A DNA stretch of 64,000 nucleotides from an uncultured Alphaproteobacteria bacterium (GTDB lineage: Bacteria > Pseudomonadota > Alphaproteobacteria > UBA8366 > GCA-2717185). Of this stretch, positions 1 through 8,924 are shown piece by piece. The notes beneath the pieces are model-generated. The model was given only the letters and a program-made list of their open reading frames with translations. It did not search any database and was not told the DNA's origin. How positions within the stretch are numbered: position 1 is the first letter of the stretch; each line of letters opens with the position of its first letter. The DNA is taken from positions 1-64,000 of the forward strand of contig CALSRA010000024.1 in assembly GCA_943788635.1 (NCBI GenBank), read 5' to 3'. A program made the position numbers and the translations under genes.

Positions 1-182
1 CGGGGCAAACCGTCCGGCCAGCCGACAAGCATGATATAGGCGGCAAGGAACCCGGCGAGTCCGCCCAGGCTCAGCACATGGGGTGCCGCACCCTGATGCC
101 CGAGCGACCGCACAATAGCCGCTACGACCACCGCAATGGCCATTGGAATCGCCACCGCGATAATTGCAGGATGGTCCAGCAT
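1..182 (-). CDS. Hypothetical membrane protein, C-terminus outside window
   Basis: The reverse strand reads from an ATG at 182 through the window edge without a stop. A good ribosome binding site (GGAAGG) lies just upstream of the ATG. The visible 60 residues hold two hydrophobic stretches, roughly residues 7-21 and 33-50, so this is probably the start of a small inner-membrane protein. No family was recognised. The reading frame is supported by the ribosome binding site and by the hydrophobic pattern only. Confidence 0.5.
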   Translation of the reverse strand, partial: MLDHPAIIAVAIPMAIAVVVAAIVRSLGHQGAAPHVLSLGGLAGFLAAYIMLVGWPDGLP

Positions 183-501
183 GTCGTTTCCTTCCGTCGC
201 TTTGCCCACGGGACAACCATATCACTGATTCGGGCGGCGTCCCCTGTGACACCTGTCACGCAACGCCTCCGCGTTTAGGGCAGTATATATTCACGCGGCC
301 GTCAGGGTCCGTGCGTCGAGCGGCCTCGATACGGTTTTCCGGTCCGTATCCATCGCGGAAAGCCCCGTTTTCCGGACTTTCCATCTGCTCGGCTTTGGAA
401 CATCCACCATCGATACCGGACCGGGCACGCCCTGCGGCCTTCACACTCCCCTAAAGACTACATCTTGTCTGAAAACCGGATGCGGGCCATATTATCGGGA
501 C
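183..501. other. Intergenic stretch without a recognised gene
   Basis: About 320 bases between the membrane protein start and the leader RNA. Short open frames on both strands look compositional and none has a convincing start or family. A weak promoter-like pair, TTGTCT at 465-470 and TATTAT at 490-495 with a long 19-base spacer, could drive the structured transcript that follows. Confidence 0.3.
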
Positions 502-530
502 ATTTTCAACAACGGAAAGGAGGTGATCCA

Positions 531-602
531 GTGTCTCATTGTCATCTAAGGCCTACGGTCGCAAGGACCTGGATTGTCGCCACCGGGAGTTCTCAATCCT
601 GA
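531..602 (+). CDS. Possible 23-residue leader peptide
   Basis: A GTG at 531 lies about seven bases after AAAGGAGGT (516-524), an ideal Shine-Dalgarno sequence. It opens a 23-codon frame that ends with TGA at 602. The peptide has the core HLRPTVARTWIVATG and no signal or membrane segment. It overlaps the 5-prime arm of the structured RNA, so translation would interfere with the long helix, as in peptide-dependent attenuation. It may also be a chance frame inside a non-coding RNA; the ideal ribosome binding site is the main argument for translation. Confidence 0.35.
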   Translation: MSHCHLRPTVARTWIVATGSSQS

Positions 603-648
603 TGCGCGCAGTCCGGTCCGTGCATTAGGACCGAGGTCTAGACAATGG

Positions 649-679
649 AAGGGCCGTCCTCGTGGCGGCCCTTCTCTTT
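649..679 (+). terminator. Intrinsic terminator upstream of metallophosphoesterase
   Basis: An eight-base-pair stem, AAGGGCCG with CGGCCCTT, encloses a nine-base loop and is followed by TCTCTTT. It directly follows the 3-prime arm of the long leader helix. It could end a small RNA or act as a conditional terminator for the gene starting at 703. Confidence 0.65.
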
Positions 680-702
680 GAACGCAGCCACACGGACAGA
701 TC

Positions 703-1440
703 ATGACATCCAATCTTCGTATCGCCCATTGCTCCGATATCCATCTTGATGGCGACAGCTATCGTGACGGCGTGGACGGACGCGACTGGTTCCGCGCCGG
801 GTTTGACCGGACGCTGTCCGCTATTCGCGGGCATACCCCGGACATGATGCTGCTGGCCGGCGACCTGTTCGATTCCAATGCGCCCTCGGTGGAAACGGTC
901 AACTGGGCAATGGATATCCTGGGCGCGCAGCCGTTCCCCATCGCCATGATCCCCGGTAATCACGATTGTATGGCCGCGGATTCGGTTTACCACCGGCATG
1001 ACTTCAACCGGATCGACAATGTCCACATGCTGTCGGCAGAAGCTGGCGAACTTGCCCGGCTCGATGGGCTGGGCGTCGCTGTCTGGGGCAAGGGCATGGT
1101 GGAACACGCACCGGAATACATCCCGTTGGCGGGATGTCCGGAACGGCCCAAGGGCTATCGCTGGTATCTCGGCATGGGGCATGGCATCCATGTTCCGCAT
1201 GGCGGTTCTACCGGCCGATCCTCGCAGATCCACATGCAGGATATCGAAGACAGCCCCTGCGACTACCTGGCGCTCGGTCATCACCACGCCGCGCTGGAAG
1301 TCCATGCGGAGACGACGGCAGCCGCCTATTGCGGGTCACCGACCGACACGGTCGGGCGCGGCGCAACTTACGCCATCATCGAACTGGCGGAAAACACGGC
1401 TCCCGGCGTAGTCATCCACGAACTGGAATTCCCAGACTGA
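703..1440 (+). CDS. Metallophosphoesterase, SbcD-like
   Basis: This 245-residue protein belongs to the calcineurin-like metallophosphoesterases, hydrolases that use two metal ions on phosphate esters. The metal-binding motifs are visible in order: SDIHLD with Asp12 and His14, GDLFD with Asp54, GNHD at 85-88, then a GHG and a GHHH motif in the last third. The N-terminus resembles SbcD/DNA repair exonuclease-type phosphoesterases, but the protein is shorter than SbcD (about 400 residues) and has no SbcC neighbour. The substrate cannot be stated. The ATG at 703 has no strong ribosome binding site. The gene sits directly after a structured leader with a terminator and may be under attenuation control. 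Confidence 0.8.
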   Translation: MTSNLRIAHCSDIHLDGDSYRDGVDGRDWFRAGFDRTLSAIRGHTPDMMLLAGDLFDSNAPSVETVNWAMDILGAQPFPIAMIPGNHDCMAADSVYHRHDFNRIDNVHMLSAEAGELARLDGLGVAVWGKGMVEHAPEYIPLAGCPERPKGYRWYLGMGHGIHVPHGGSTGRSSQIHMQDIEDSPCDYLALGHHHAALEVHAETTAAAYCGSPTDTVGRGATYAIIELAENTAPGVVIHELEFPD

Positions 1441-1549
1441 TCCCGGTTTTCGCAACATTGTGATGCTGAAACCGTTTCTCGATCGCAGCCTGTCGCGGTA
1501 AAACCAACCAGAGAAAGTTGGTATTAATCCAGTCAACAGGGAGAAACAC

Positions 1550-2524
1550 ATGCTGAAACGCCTTTTGACCATGACCGCATGCGCCATGGTCGGCGCCGCC
1601 GGGATCGCAGCCACGTCAGCCGCGGCCCAGAACGTCAAGATTACCCCGCTCGGCAGTCACGAAGGTGAATTCTGCCGATTCGACCGCGCCATGATTTTCG
1701 AAGATCCGGATGGCACCCGCCTGCTTTGTGACGCCGGGCGTACCGTGCAGGGCCCGAACGACCCCCGCCTTGGCAAGATCGATGGTGTGTTGTTGAGCCA
1801 TGTGCATGGCGATCATCTCGGTGACCGCCACGGCGCGACGCTGAACGGCGGCGAATGCGGCAAGCCGGACCTTTCGGTCATCGCGGCGCCGGAAACCAAC
1901 AGCGTCAAGATTGTTGTCGCCAAGAAAGCTAATTTCTATGTCGGCGGCGAAATGAACAGCTGGTTCAACAAAAAGGTACCCGCGGCCGGCGGCAAGAAAA
2001 GCCAGGTCAAACTGATCCGCTTCGGCGCGATGCGCAAGCATGGCGGCGTCTCGATCTACAGCGTCCCGGCGGTACATTCCAACGGCGTCAATCCGGCCTT
2101 CATCGACGGCCCGATGGCCGGTCTGATGAAGGAAGCGGGCCTGACCGCCTATGTCGGTCCTCCGGGTGGTTATGTCCTGAAATTCAGCAACGGATTGACG
2201 GTCTACCTTTCCGGTGACACTGGCGTCACGGCTGAACAGGAAACCGTGGTCAACAAGCAGTTGAAAGCCAATCTTGCCGTCATCAATATCGGCGGCACCT
2301 TCACCACCGGCCCGACCGAAGCCGCCTATGTCATCAACGAATTGGTAAAACCGAATGCGGTTATCGTCTCGCATGCCAACGAAGTTGCGACCAAGGGTGG
2401 CAAGGTCATCGCCGGCACAAAGACGGAAATGTTCCAGAAAGCCGTCAACGTCCCGGCGCATGTTCCGCTGAGCGGCAATGTCATGGAATTCGACGGCACC
2501 GGGAAATGCGTTTCCGGCTGCTGA
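1550..2524 (+). CDS. Exported MBL-fold metallo-hydrolase
   Basis: A 324-residue protein with a clear Sec signal peptide (residues 1-27, ending in ATSAAAQ) and the zinc-binding HVHGDHLGD motif at 84-92 of the metallo-beta-lactamase fold. A later SGDTG motif supplies the bridging aspartate. It is presumably a periplasmic hydrolase; the substrate is not evident, and beta-lactamase activity should not be assumed. It resembles the UlaG/RomA-like branch. The ATG at 1550 follows GGGAGAAACAC. The very similar GGGGGAAACAC precedes the next gene. It stands alone between a metallophosphoesterase and a terminator. Confidence 0.8.
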   Translation: MLKRLLTMTACAMVGAAGIAATSAAAQNVKITPLGSHEGEFCRFDRAMIFEDPDGTRLLCDAGRTVQGPNDPRLGKIDGVLLSHVHGDHLGDRHGATLNGGECGKPDLSVIAAPETNSVKIVVAKKANFYVGGEMNSWFNKKVPAAGGKKSQVKLIRFGAMRKHGGVSIYSVPAVHSNGVNPAFIDGPMAGLMKEAGLTAYVGPPGGYVLKFSNGLTVYLSGDTGVTAEQETVVNKQLKANLAVINIGGTFTTGPTEAAYVINELVKPNAVIVSHANEVATKGGKVIAGTKTEMFQKAVNVPAHVPLSGNVMEFDGTGKCVSGC

Positions 2525-2546
2525 AGCAACTGATCTGAAAACGGCA

Positions 2547-2585
2547 AAGGCCCCGGTGCATAATCGCATCGGGGCCTTTTTCTTT
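2547..2585 (+). terminator. Intrinsic terminator after MBL-fold gene
   Basis: GGCCCCGGTGC pairs with GCATCGGGGCC around a short loop, followed by TTTTTCTTT. It lies about 20 bases after the stop of the MBL-fold gene. Confidence 0.85.
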
Positions 2586-2757
2586 ATGGCCGCTTCTCCT
2601 GCGGCGAACAGCGCCCGGTCTAAACCGGATGTCAGGTTTGTGCGTGATTGGCCACAAGACCGGCCTGAGCCTCTCGCCCCCCTTTTACGACGACCGTCCC
2701 CGCATGCTAGCCTTCGCCGCCGGAAGGGATACCGGTTGCACAAACAGGGGGAAACAC

Positions 2758-3696
2758 ATGTCCATATTGGCTATCGGCGGCGCAGGTTTTATCGGCCGTC
2801 GTCTCATTCCATTGCTCGTTGCCAAAAATCAAACCGTCACCGTCATGGACATCGATGTCCGCACGGCCAGCGCGGCTTTCGAACAATTCGGCGACAAGGT
2901 GAAGGTCGTGCGCGGCGACGTCACGGCGTTCGATGACGTGATCGGCGCGATGATCGAATCCGGCGCGGACCGGGTGGTCAACCTGTCATACTTCATCGGC
3001 GAGCTGGAACCGCATGTCGCCTTCAAGCTGGACATACAAGGCATGGACAATGTCTTCGAAGCCGCCCGCCGCACCGGCATGAAACATACAGTCTTCGCCA
3101 GTTCCGTCGCGGTCAGCGGCGAGCAGTCCAAATTCGGCGAACGCATGGTCAATGAGGACGACGAACGCCACGGCACCACCCAATATGCCGTCAACAAGAT
3201 CATGAATGAATGGCAGGCGCATGATTATCGTCGCAGCTACGATATGAAAATCACCTGCATCCGTCCGGCCAACGTGACCGGGCCTGACAAGAAATTCGGT
3301 TCCATCGACCATGTGAACTGCATGTGCCAGCCGGCACGCGGCAACACCGTGAGCTTCAGCCATGCCGACACCATGCGCTGCGTCATCCATGTGGAAGACA
3401 TGGCGGAAGTGTTCGCCCGGGTGTTGCTGTCCGACAATCCCAAACAGGAAACCTATAACTCCGGCGGTGCGACCGTCAGCTTGGGCGAGCTCGCCGTGCT
3501 GGTGAAGGAATTTCTGCCGGATGCGGATATCCGTTTCGACAATGAAAGCGGCGGCCGCGAAGTTTCCGGCAACTTCCTGATCGACAACAGCAAGGCGTTG
3601 GAGGAATTCGGCGTGCAATACGCCCCGCTGCGCCAGCGGGTAAAGGAAGTCATCAACGACATCCGCCGCGAGGAAGGGCTGCCGCTGGTGGAATAG
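2758..3696 (+). CDS. NAD-dependent epimerase/dehydratase (extended SDR)
   Basis: The 312-residue protein is an extended short-chain dehydrogenase. The Rossmann motif GGAGFIG is at residues 7-13. The catalytic serine region (FASSVAVSG) and the Tyr-x-x-x-Lys pair in QYAVNK follow in the expected order. Such enzymes act on NDP-sugars or related hydroxyl compounds using bound NAD; the substrate cannot be read from the sequence. I chose the ATG at 2758 because it is preceded by GGGGGAAACAC and starts right before the nucleotide-binding strand, although the frame is open further upstream. The gene is monocistronic, with a convergent neighbour downstream. Confidence 0.8.
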   Translation: MSILAIGGAGFIGRRLIPLLVAKNQTVTVMDIDVRTASAAFEQFGDKVKVVRGDVTAFDDVIGAMIESGADRVVNLSYFIGELEPHVAFKLDIQGMDNVFEAARRTGMKHTVFASSVAVSGEQSKFGERMVNEDDERHGTTQYAVNKIMNEWQAHDYRRSYDMKITCIRPANVTGPDKKFGSIDHVNCMCQPARGNTVSFSHADTMRCVIHVEDMAEVFARVLLSDNPKQETYNSGGATVSLGELAVLVKEFLPDADIRFDNESGGREVSGNFLIDNSKALEEFGVQYAPLRQRVKEVINDIRREEGLPLVE

Positions 3697-3755
3697 CGGT
3701 GGCGCCAACCTCCGCAACCCGTTTCAATGAACCGGATTGGCGGCGCTGATACGAA

Positions 3756-4595
3756 TCAGTCGGTGAATTCCACCGCGACGTTCAGCGCCGTTTCCGGTGG
3801 GACGATGATGGACCCGTCCCGTCCCGGCAAGGTAGATATCCCGGCGCCGCGCAAATAATCCGCCGTTTCCGCAAGTGATTTTACCCGCACGCCGAACAGC
3901 GCCATCATGTCGCCGCGCCCGGTCGTGTCCGGCATTGCCGGGCCCAGTGTTTTTGCCAGCGCCGCGCGCGGCCACAGTTCCACTGCGACCTTGCCCGCCT
4001 GCAGGATATGTGGCGCATCCGCATCGGCCGCGCGTGCCACCGCCCCGTCGCCGAACATCTTGTCGAACGTCGCCGCCACGGTATCGGGGTTGCCACAGGC
4101 CAGCGCGACCCGCGAGATCGCCAGCGCACCACTGGCATGGATCTTCAGTTCGGGGCACCAGACGAGCTCCGGTGTCAGGTGTTCGCAGAAATAGACCCGG
4201 CCATCGAACACGCTGCGCGGCGGCAGCCGCACAGTATTGAAGCGCGCGGTACCCGCCATGCCGTTCGGCAGTTTCGCATCGCGCGAAAAATTCTGTACCG
4301 GGTTGACCGGAACGCCCCGTGCCGCCTGATCCGCGTGCACCGCCGCCGCATCTTCCATCGCGAAGACCAAACCGTTCAGCCCATCGGTGAACCCGGCCAA
4401 ATCGGGCCGCGCGCCGTTGCCGGGGTTCAGCAGTTCCAGATAGTCCGTGTCGAACATCGACAGATGGTTGGACGACCCCAGGCTATGCGTGGTCCGTTCG
4501 GTAAAGGTAAAACCGAGCGCCCGATAGGCCGCTTCGCCCCGGTCCATATCCCCCGCCACATCCACAACAATGTGGTCCAGCCCTGGTACGGCCAT
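3756..4595 (-). CDS. Glyoxalase-like domain (VOC superfamily) protein
   Basis: A 279-residue protein starting with GLDHIVVDV, the typical opening strand of the vicinal oxygen chelate fold, followed by HLSMFDTDYLEL, which supplies metal-ligand-type residues. A second related module covers the C-terminal half and ends with NVAVEFTD. The length and layout match the two-module glyoxalase-like family (Pfam Glyoxalase_3 type). It may be a dioxygenase, isomerase or hydrolase; the substrate is unknown. It ends about 60 bases from the convergent epimerase and starts upstream of the CoA-transferase operon on the same strand, about 140 bases from its stop. Confidence 0.7.
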   Translation of the reverse strand: MAVPGLDHIVVDVAGDMDRGEAAYRALGFTFTERTTHSLGSSNHLSMFDTDYLELLNPGNGARPDLAGFTDGLNGLVFAMEDAAAVHADQAARGVPVNPVQNFSRDAKLPNGMAGTARFNTVRLPPRSVFDGRVYFCEHLTPELVWCPELKIHASGALAISRVALACGNPDTVAATFDKMFGDGAVARAADADAPHILQAGKVAVELWPRAALAKTLGPAMPDTTGRGDMMALFGVRVKSLAETADYLRGAGISTLPGRDGSIIVPPETALNVAVEFTD

Positions 4596-4734
4596 GTTCT
4601 CATCTCCCCGGTTTCCGTTCCGCCAAATGCGTCGGCGAGCCTAGTGCCGGGGGAACGACAGCCGCAAGTGGAAACTTTCCGGGCCCGTTGGAACGATGGG
4701 CGCTCCCGCCTTTCCGCCCCCGTCCAATCGACTT

Positions 4735-5991
4735 CTACTTTACGGCGCCGTCCTGTTTCAGTGCCGCGACCGCCTCACCGTCCAGATCCAACCAATCCCG
4801 CAGCACGTCATCGGTATGCTGGCCCAGCATCGGTGACGGCTTCAAGCGCGTCGGCTTGCCATCCACGCGTACCGGCCAGGTCGGCATCTTGAAGGGTTCA
4901 TGCACCGGGTGCTTCATCGTCTGCATGATGCCGCGCTGTTCAAAGGTGACGTCGTTGTTCAGCTCCATCGTGTCGAGCACCGGGCCAACGGGGATTCCCT
5001 CATTGCCGATCAGTTCCATCGCCTCGAACTTGGTCTTGGTCTTTGTCCAGGCGCTAACAATCTCGTCGACTTCCGGTTCGCGGTTCTGACGGTCCAGCGG
5101 CGAACTGTACCGCACGTCGCCAAGCAAATCCTCGCGCCCGACGACCTTCAGCAGCCGGTTCCAGTGTTCTTCATTCGCGGCACTGGTGGAAATATAGACA
5201 AAGTCGTTCGGCCCGCCCGGCGCGCAGGGGAACAAGCCCTTCGGCGCCGATTGGGAACCGGCGATCTTGCTGCCCGCCCGCCCGGCCGGTTTTCCCGTAC
5301 GGCCGGTGGTGGCGAAATTGGTGCGCATGTAATGCAGAATTGCATCCTGCATCGCGACCTGCAGGCGATGCCCCTCGCCGGTTTCCTTGCGCTTGTACAG
5401 CGCGCTGGCGATGGTCATGGCCATCACCATGCCGGTGCCGGTATCGCCGATGGAAATGCCCGGCCGGGTCGGCGGGCCATCGGGTTCGCCGGTCACGCTG
5501 AAGGTGCCACCAGCAGCCTGTGCAATCATGTCAAAGGACAGGTTTTTCTCATACGGACTGCCCTCGCCAAAGCCTTTGATCTGGGCATAGATGATGCCGG
5601 GATTGATTTCCTTCACGACATCATAGGACAGGCCCAACCGTTCGATGGTGCCGGGTGCGAAATTCTCCACCATCACATCGGCGCCGCGGATCATGTCCTT
5701 GACCAGCGCCAGCCCCGCGTCCGACTTCGTGTTGACGGCAATGGACTTCTTGTTCGCGTTGAAGACGTGGAAGTAATAGGGATCATCGTCGGGCTGGCCC
5801 TCCCGCAGCCGCCGTCCAGGATCCCCCCGCTTCGGGTTCTCCACTTTCACAACATCGGCGCCGCACCAGGCGAGCGCCTCGGTACAGGTTGTGCCTGCTT
5901 CAAACTGGGTAAAATCAACAACCTTGACCCCGTCCAGGAAGCTGAACTCGGTCACGGGCGCGGCAAGTGGTTCATTGGTGCTATCGGGCAT
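4735..5991 (-). CDS. CaiB/BaiF family (class III) CoA-transferase
   Basis: This 418-residue protein has the features of formyl-CoA transferase-like class III CoA-transferases: an N-terminal Rossmann-like module with GVKVVDFTQFEAG, the ADVMVENFAPG region, and GDTGTGM in the middle. These enzymes move CoA between organic acids through an aspartyl anhydride intermediate. I place the start at 5991 (MPDSTN), preceded by AGGGGAG, and not at the upstream in-frame codon. A close paralogue sits at 11.4-12.7 kb, and a TRAP transporter and FadR-type regulator lie between them, so the pair probably activates an imported carboxylic acid. Confidence 0.9.
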   Translation of the reverse strand: MPDSTNEPLAAPVTEFSFLDGVKVVDFTQFEAGTTCTEALAWCGADVVKVENPKRGDPGRRLREGQPDDDPYYFHVFNANKKSIAVNTKSDAGLALVKDMIRGADVMVENFAPGTIERLGLSYDVVKEINPGIIYAQIKGFGEGSPYEKNLSFDMIAQAAGGTFSVTGEPDGPPTRPGISIGDTGTGMVMAMTIASALYKRKETGEGHRLQVAMQDAILHYMRTNFATTGRTGKPAGRAGSKIAGSQSAPKGLFPCAPGGPNDFVYISTSAANEEHWNRLLKVVGREDLLGDVRYSSPLDRQNREPEVDEIVSAWTKTKTKFEAMELIGNEGIPVGPVLDTMELNNDVTFEQRGIMQTMKHPVHEPFKMPTWPVRVDGKPTRLKPSPMLGQHTDDVLRDWLDLDGEAVAALKQDGAVK

Positions 5992-6142
5992 GACAGACTC
6001 CCCTATTGGCTGGCGACCTGAAACGGCGCGCTGTATCGCCAAGCTTCGCACAACCAATAGGACCAGGGGAAGGCCCCCTGTCCGACAAGGAATTCGGATA
6101 AGTCATGCCTGAAACCGTGCCGGGTAAACCGCTGGACCGGTG

Positions 6143-6880
6143 TCAGTCGGCCTCTTCTTCTATCGCCTGATACCGCTTGAGGCTGCGTTTCAGGTGGCGG
6201 CGCATCGCGCGTCGGGCGGCTGAAGGATCGGACGCCGCGATGGCCTCTGCGATTGCGCGATGCTCGCCCGCGACCCGACGAAGGTAGGTCCGGCGCACGG
6301 CAACATCGATGGACTTATGCTGCACAATACGCCGCGGAATGATGTGCCAGCCAAGCCAATCCAGAAACGCGATGAAATTCTCGTTATGGGTCGCGTTCGC
6401 GATGGCGCGATGGAATGCCACATCCGCTTCAACCGCATCCTCGCCGCGCTCCACCGCTTCTTCAAATTGCAGCAGCGGTTTGTTGATCGCGAGTAGCTCC
6501 CCGGCCGTGCGCCGCTCCGCGGCAAGACCGGAGGATTCCACCTCAATGCCGAGCCGCAGCTCATTGATACGAATTGCCTCAGTGACATGCCCCGGCGCAT
6601 CCGTCGGCATGCGGAACGGCCGGCTGCGCATGTCTTCCGCCACAAAGGCGCCCGCGCCCTGACGCGTGAGGATCAACCCTTCGGCGCGCAGGGCGGCCAG
6701 CGCCTCGCGCACCACCGTGCGGCTGACCCCGAACGCCACGATCATTTCCTGCTCGGTCGGCAGTTTCTCCCCAGGCTTCAGCGCCCCGCCCTTGATCTCC
6801 CCGGTCAGGCGGTCAACCAGCACATCCTTGAGATTGCGGGGCGGTACGAGTGGGCGGAATACGGTGTCGCGTGACGTCAT
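6143..6880 (-). CDS. GntR/FadR-type transcriptional regulator
   Basis: About 245 residues. The N-terminal winged helix contains GEKLPTEQEM and GVSRTVVREALAAL, the GntR recognition helix. The C-terminal FCD-type effector domain carries the spaced aspartate and histidines (VAFHRAIANATHN, and a later GEHRAI) used for metal-dependent binding of carboxylate effectors. I chose the ATG at 6880 (MTSRDT), seven bases after the stop of the TRAP permease gene. It is thus last in the TRAP operon and probably its local regulator. The ribosome binding site is weak, consistent with translational coupling. Confidence 0.85.
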   Translation of the reverse strand: MTSRDTVFRPLVPPRNLKDVLVDRLTGEIKGGALKPGEKLPTEQEMIVAFGVSRTVVREALAALRAEGLILTRQGAGAFVAEDMRSRPFRMPTDAPGHVTEAIRINELRLGIEVESSGLAAERRTAGELLAINKPLLQFEEAVERGEDAVEADVAFHRAIANATHNENFIAFLDWLGWHIIPRRIVQHKSIDVAVRRTYLRRVAGEHRAIAEAIAASDPSAARRAMRRHLKRSLKRYQAIEEEAD

Positions 6881-6887
6881 CGGGCGA

Positions 6888-8186
6888 TCATGGCTTGTAC
6901 AGCATGTTTGGAATCCACATTGCAAATTCTGGGATATAGGTCACAAGCAATAATACGACGACCATTGCAATCCAGAAGGGCCAAAGATGTCGCACCGCAC
7001 TTTCGATTGGCACTTTTCCAACCGCGCAACCGACGAACAACACCGTACCGACAGGCGGCGTCACCAATCCGATACCGAGATTGAGCATCATGATAATACC
7101 AAAATGTACCGGGTCCACCCCCAGTGCCGTCACCACCGGCAGCAGGATCGGCGTACAGATCAGCAGCAGGGGCGCCATGTCCATAAAGGTGCCCAGCACC
7201 AGCAGCATGACATTGATCAACAGGAGAATCACAATCTGACTGTCGGACAGGGCCAGCAGGAATCCCGTCGCCTTGGCCGGTATCTGCATCAGGGTCATGA
7301 TATAGGCAAAGCTGGATGCGAATCCGATAACGATCATCACCATCGCGACGGTCCGCACCACACCGGCCAGCATGGCCGGCAGGTCTCGCCACTTCAGATC
7401 ACGGTACAGGAACATCGTCACCAGGAACGCCCAGACACAGGCGACCGCCGCCGATTCCGTCGGCGTGAACACCCCGCCAATAACACCGCCGACAATGATC
7501 ACCACGGTCAGAAGACCGGCCAGTGCCTGCCAGGTGATTGTCATCGCTTCGCGGAAGCCGACGACGCGGCCCTTCGGGTAGCCACGCTTGCGGGCGATGA
7601 TAAAGGCCAGCGTCATCAGCGCCAGACCGATCATGATGCCCGGCACGATCCCGGCCATGAAAAGCTGCGCGATGGAAATCGTGCCGCCCGCCGCATAGGT
7701 ATAGATAATGGCGTTATGGCTGGGCGGGATAATGATGCCCTGGGTGGCGGATGTGATCGTGATATTCACACTGAAATGATCGTCATACCCCTGCTTTTTC
7801 ATCATCGGGATCATGATCGAGCCGATTGACGAGACATCGGCAACGGCCGAACCTGATATGCCACCAAAGAACATCGACGCCAGGATATTCACCATCGCCA
7901 GCCCGCCGCGCATGAAGCCGACGAAAATATTGGCGAAGGCCACCAGCCGCCAGGCCATGCCCCCTTCCGCCATCAGCGCACCAGCCAGCACAAAAAACGG
8001 AATGGCCAGCAGCGAGAAATTATCGACGCCGTCGGACATTTTCAGCAACACCGCTTCCAGCGGCAGCCCCATGAACAGCGCAGAAATAAACGCCGCCGCG
8101 CCAAGCGCATAGGCGATAGGCATCCCCAGGATCAGCAAGCCGAAAAGGCTACCCATCAAGACCAGCGGACCGAATTGACCCCCCAT
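6888..8186 (-). CDS. dctM: TRAP transporter large permease (DctM type)
   Basis: A 432-residue, very hydrophobic protein with about a dozen membrane segments. It has the TRAP large-subunit signatures SGSAVADVSSIGSIMIP and IIIPPSHNAIIY, and a C-terminal repeat unit with GLVTPPVGTVLF. It forms the sodium-driven transport channel together with the small permease and takes substrate from the periplasmic binding protein. The ATG at 8186 has a GGGAG ribosome binding site. The gene follows dctQ by 37 bases. The substrate is likely an organic acid, given the adjacent CoA-transferases and FadR-type regulator. Confidence 0.92.
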   Translation of the reverse strand: MGGQFGPLVLMGSLFGLLILGMPIAYALGAAAFISALFMGLPLEAVLLKMSDGVDNFSLLAIPFFVLAGALMAEGGMAWRLVAFANIFVGFMRGGLAMVNILASMFFGGISGSAVADVSSIGSIMIPMMKKQGYDDHFSVNITITSATQGIIIPPSHNAIIYTYAAGGTISIAQLFMAGIVPGIMIGLALMTLAFIIARKRGYPKGRVVGFREAMTITWQALAGLLTVVIIVGGVIGGVFTPTESAAVACVWAFLVTMFLYRDLKWRDLPAMLAGVVRTVAMVMIVIGFASSFAYIMTLMQIPAKATGFLLALSDSQIVILLLINVMLLVLGTFMDMAPLLLICTPILLPVVTALGVDPVHFGIIMMLNLGIGLVTPPVGTVLFVGCAVGKVPIESAVRHLWPFWIAMVVVLLLVTYIPEFAMWIPNMLYKP

Positions 8187-8223
8187 TTAACGCTCCCGAA
8201 TGTTCAAGTGTTCTTGTGGACGC

Positions 8224-8820
8224 CTATAGCTCGAGGCGCTTGGCGTCTTTCTCGGCGAGTTCCAGCGCGTGGCGCATCTCCTCGCCCTCCAGTTCCGCCG
8301 CGGCGTCGCGGTAGAAGACCTTTTCAATAATAAACAGCAGCAGCACCACACCGCCGCCGGGTATCGCGGAATAGACAACGCCGACTCTGATATCATCGAA
8401 TTCCGGATAGGACTGGAACCAGGTGGTTTCCGCCAGGCTGATGCCATACCAGATCATCATCACCGCAACGCCCGCCATAAAGAGGTCTGTGCCGTGCAGA
8501 ACCAGCTTCCGCGGAAGCGTCGGTAACATGTCCACGAACAGCGCCAGCCGCAGATGCGCCTGCGCCCGGTAACACACCGCCGCGCCGTACATCGTCAGTT
8601 GCACCGTAAAGAAAATCGACATGGGCTCGGCATAGCGCGCCCCGATCGAAAAGAAATACCGCATGACCACGCCGGAAAAAATCAGCACCGTCATACAGAG
8701 AATAGACAGGACACAGATCACCATGCAGATCTGGAAAAGTCGGTCCATGCCTTTGACATAAAGAGGCCTTGCCGGGCCGCCGCTATCGCGGTTCGACGCC
8801 TCAATGCCTGTATTTATCAT
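8224..8820 (-). CDS. dctQ: TRAP transporter small permease (DctQ type)
   Basis: A 198-residue protein with four predicted membrane segments, the usual architecture of the TRAP small subunit, and a long charged C-terminal tail rich in glutamate and lysine. It lies between the solute-binding protein gene and the large permease in the standard P-Q-M order. The start at 8820 gives a hydrophilic N-terminal extension of about 24 residues; an in-frame Met at 8748 (MDRLF) is an alternative start closer to the first membrane helix. Confidence 0.88.
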   Translation of the reverse strand: MINTGIEASNRDSGGPARPLYVKGMDRLFQICMVICVLSILCMTVLIFSGVVMRYFFSIGARYAEPMSIFFTVQLTMYGAAVCYRAQAHLRLALFVDMLPTLPRKLVLHGTDLFMAGVAVMMIWYGISLAETTWFQSYPEFDDIRVGVVYSAIPGGGVVLLLFIIEKVFYRDAAAELEGEEMRHALELAEKDAKRLEL

Positions 8821-8924
8821 GGAAAATGCCCTTGAATTTATGTAATCCGCCCCGTGCCGCGCGGTCCCGGTCTCTCGACCAGGCGCCGCGCGGAGGGAGC
8901 GTCGTCAGGGAAGCGTCGCTCCCT

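Larger units (their letters stand above)
516..679 (+). ncRNA. Structured leader RNA or small RNA with intrinsic terminator
   Basis: Long-range base pairing is visible: CATTGTC (537-543) with GACAATG (641-647), TA (547-548) with TA (639-640), and CCT plus CGGTC (552-554, 556-560) with GACCGAGG (629-636). The enclosed part contains another hairpin, GGATTG with CAATCC, at about 571-599. A strong stem with AAGGGCCG (649-656) and CGGCCCTT (666-673) and a T-rich tail follows at once. This layout resembles an attenuator or riboswitch with an expression platform ahead of the metallophosphoesterase gene, or a free-standing small RNA. I do not recognise a named family. It starts with AAAGGAGGTGATCC, a perfect complement of the 16S rRNA 3-prime end. 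Confidence 0.5.
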
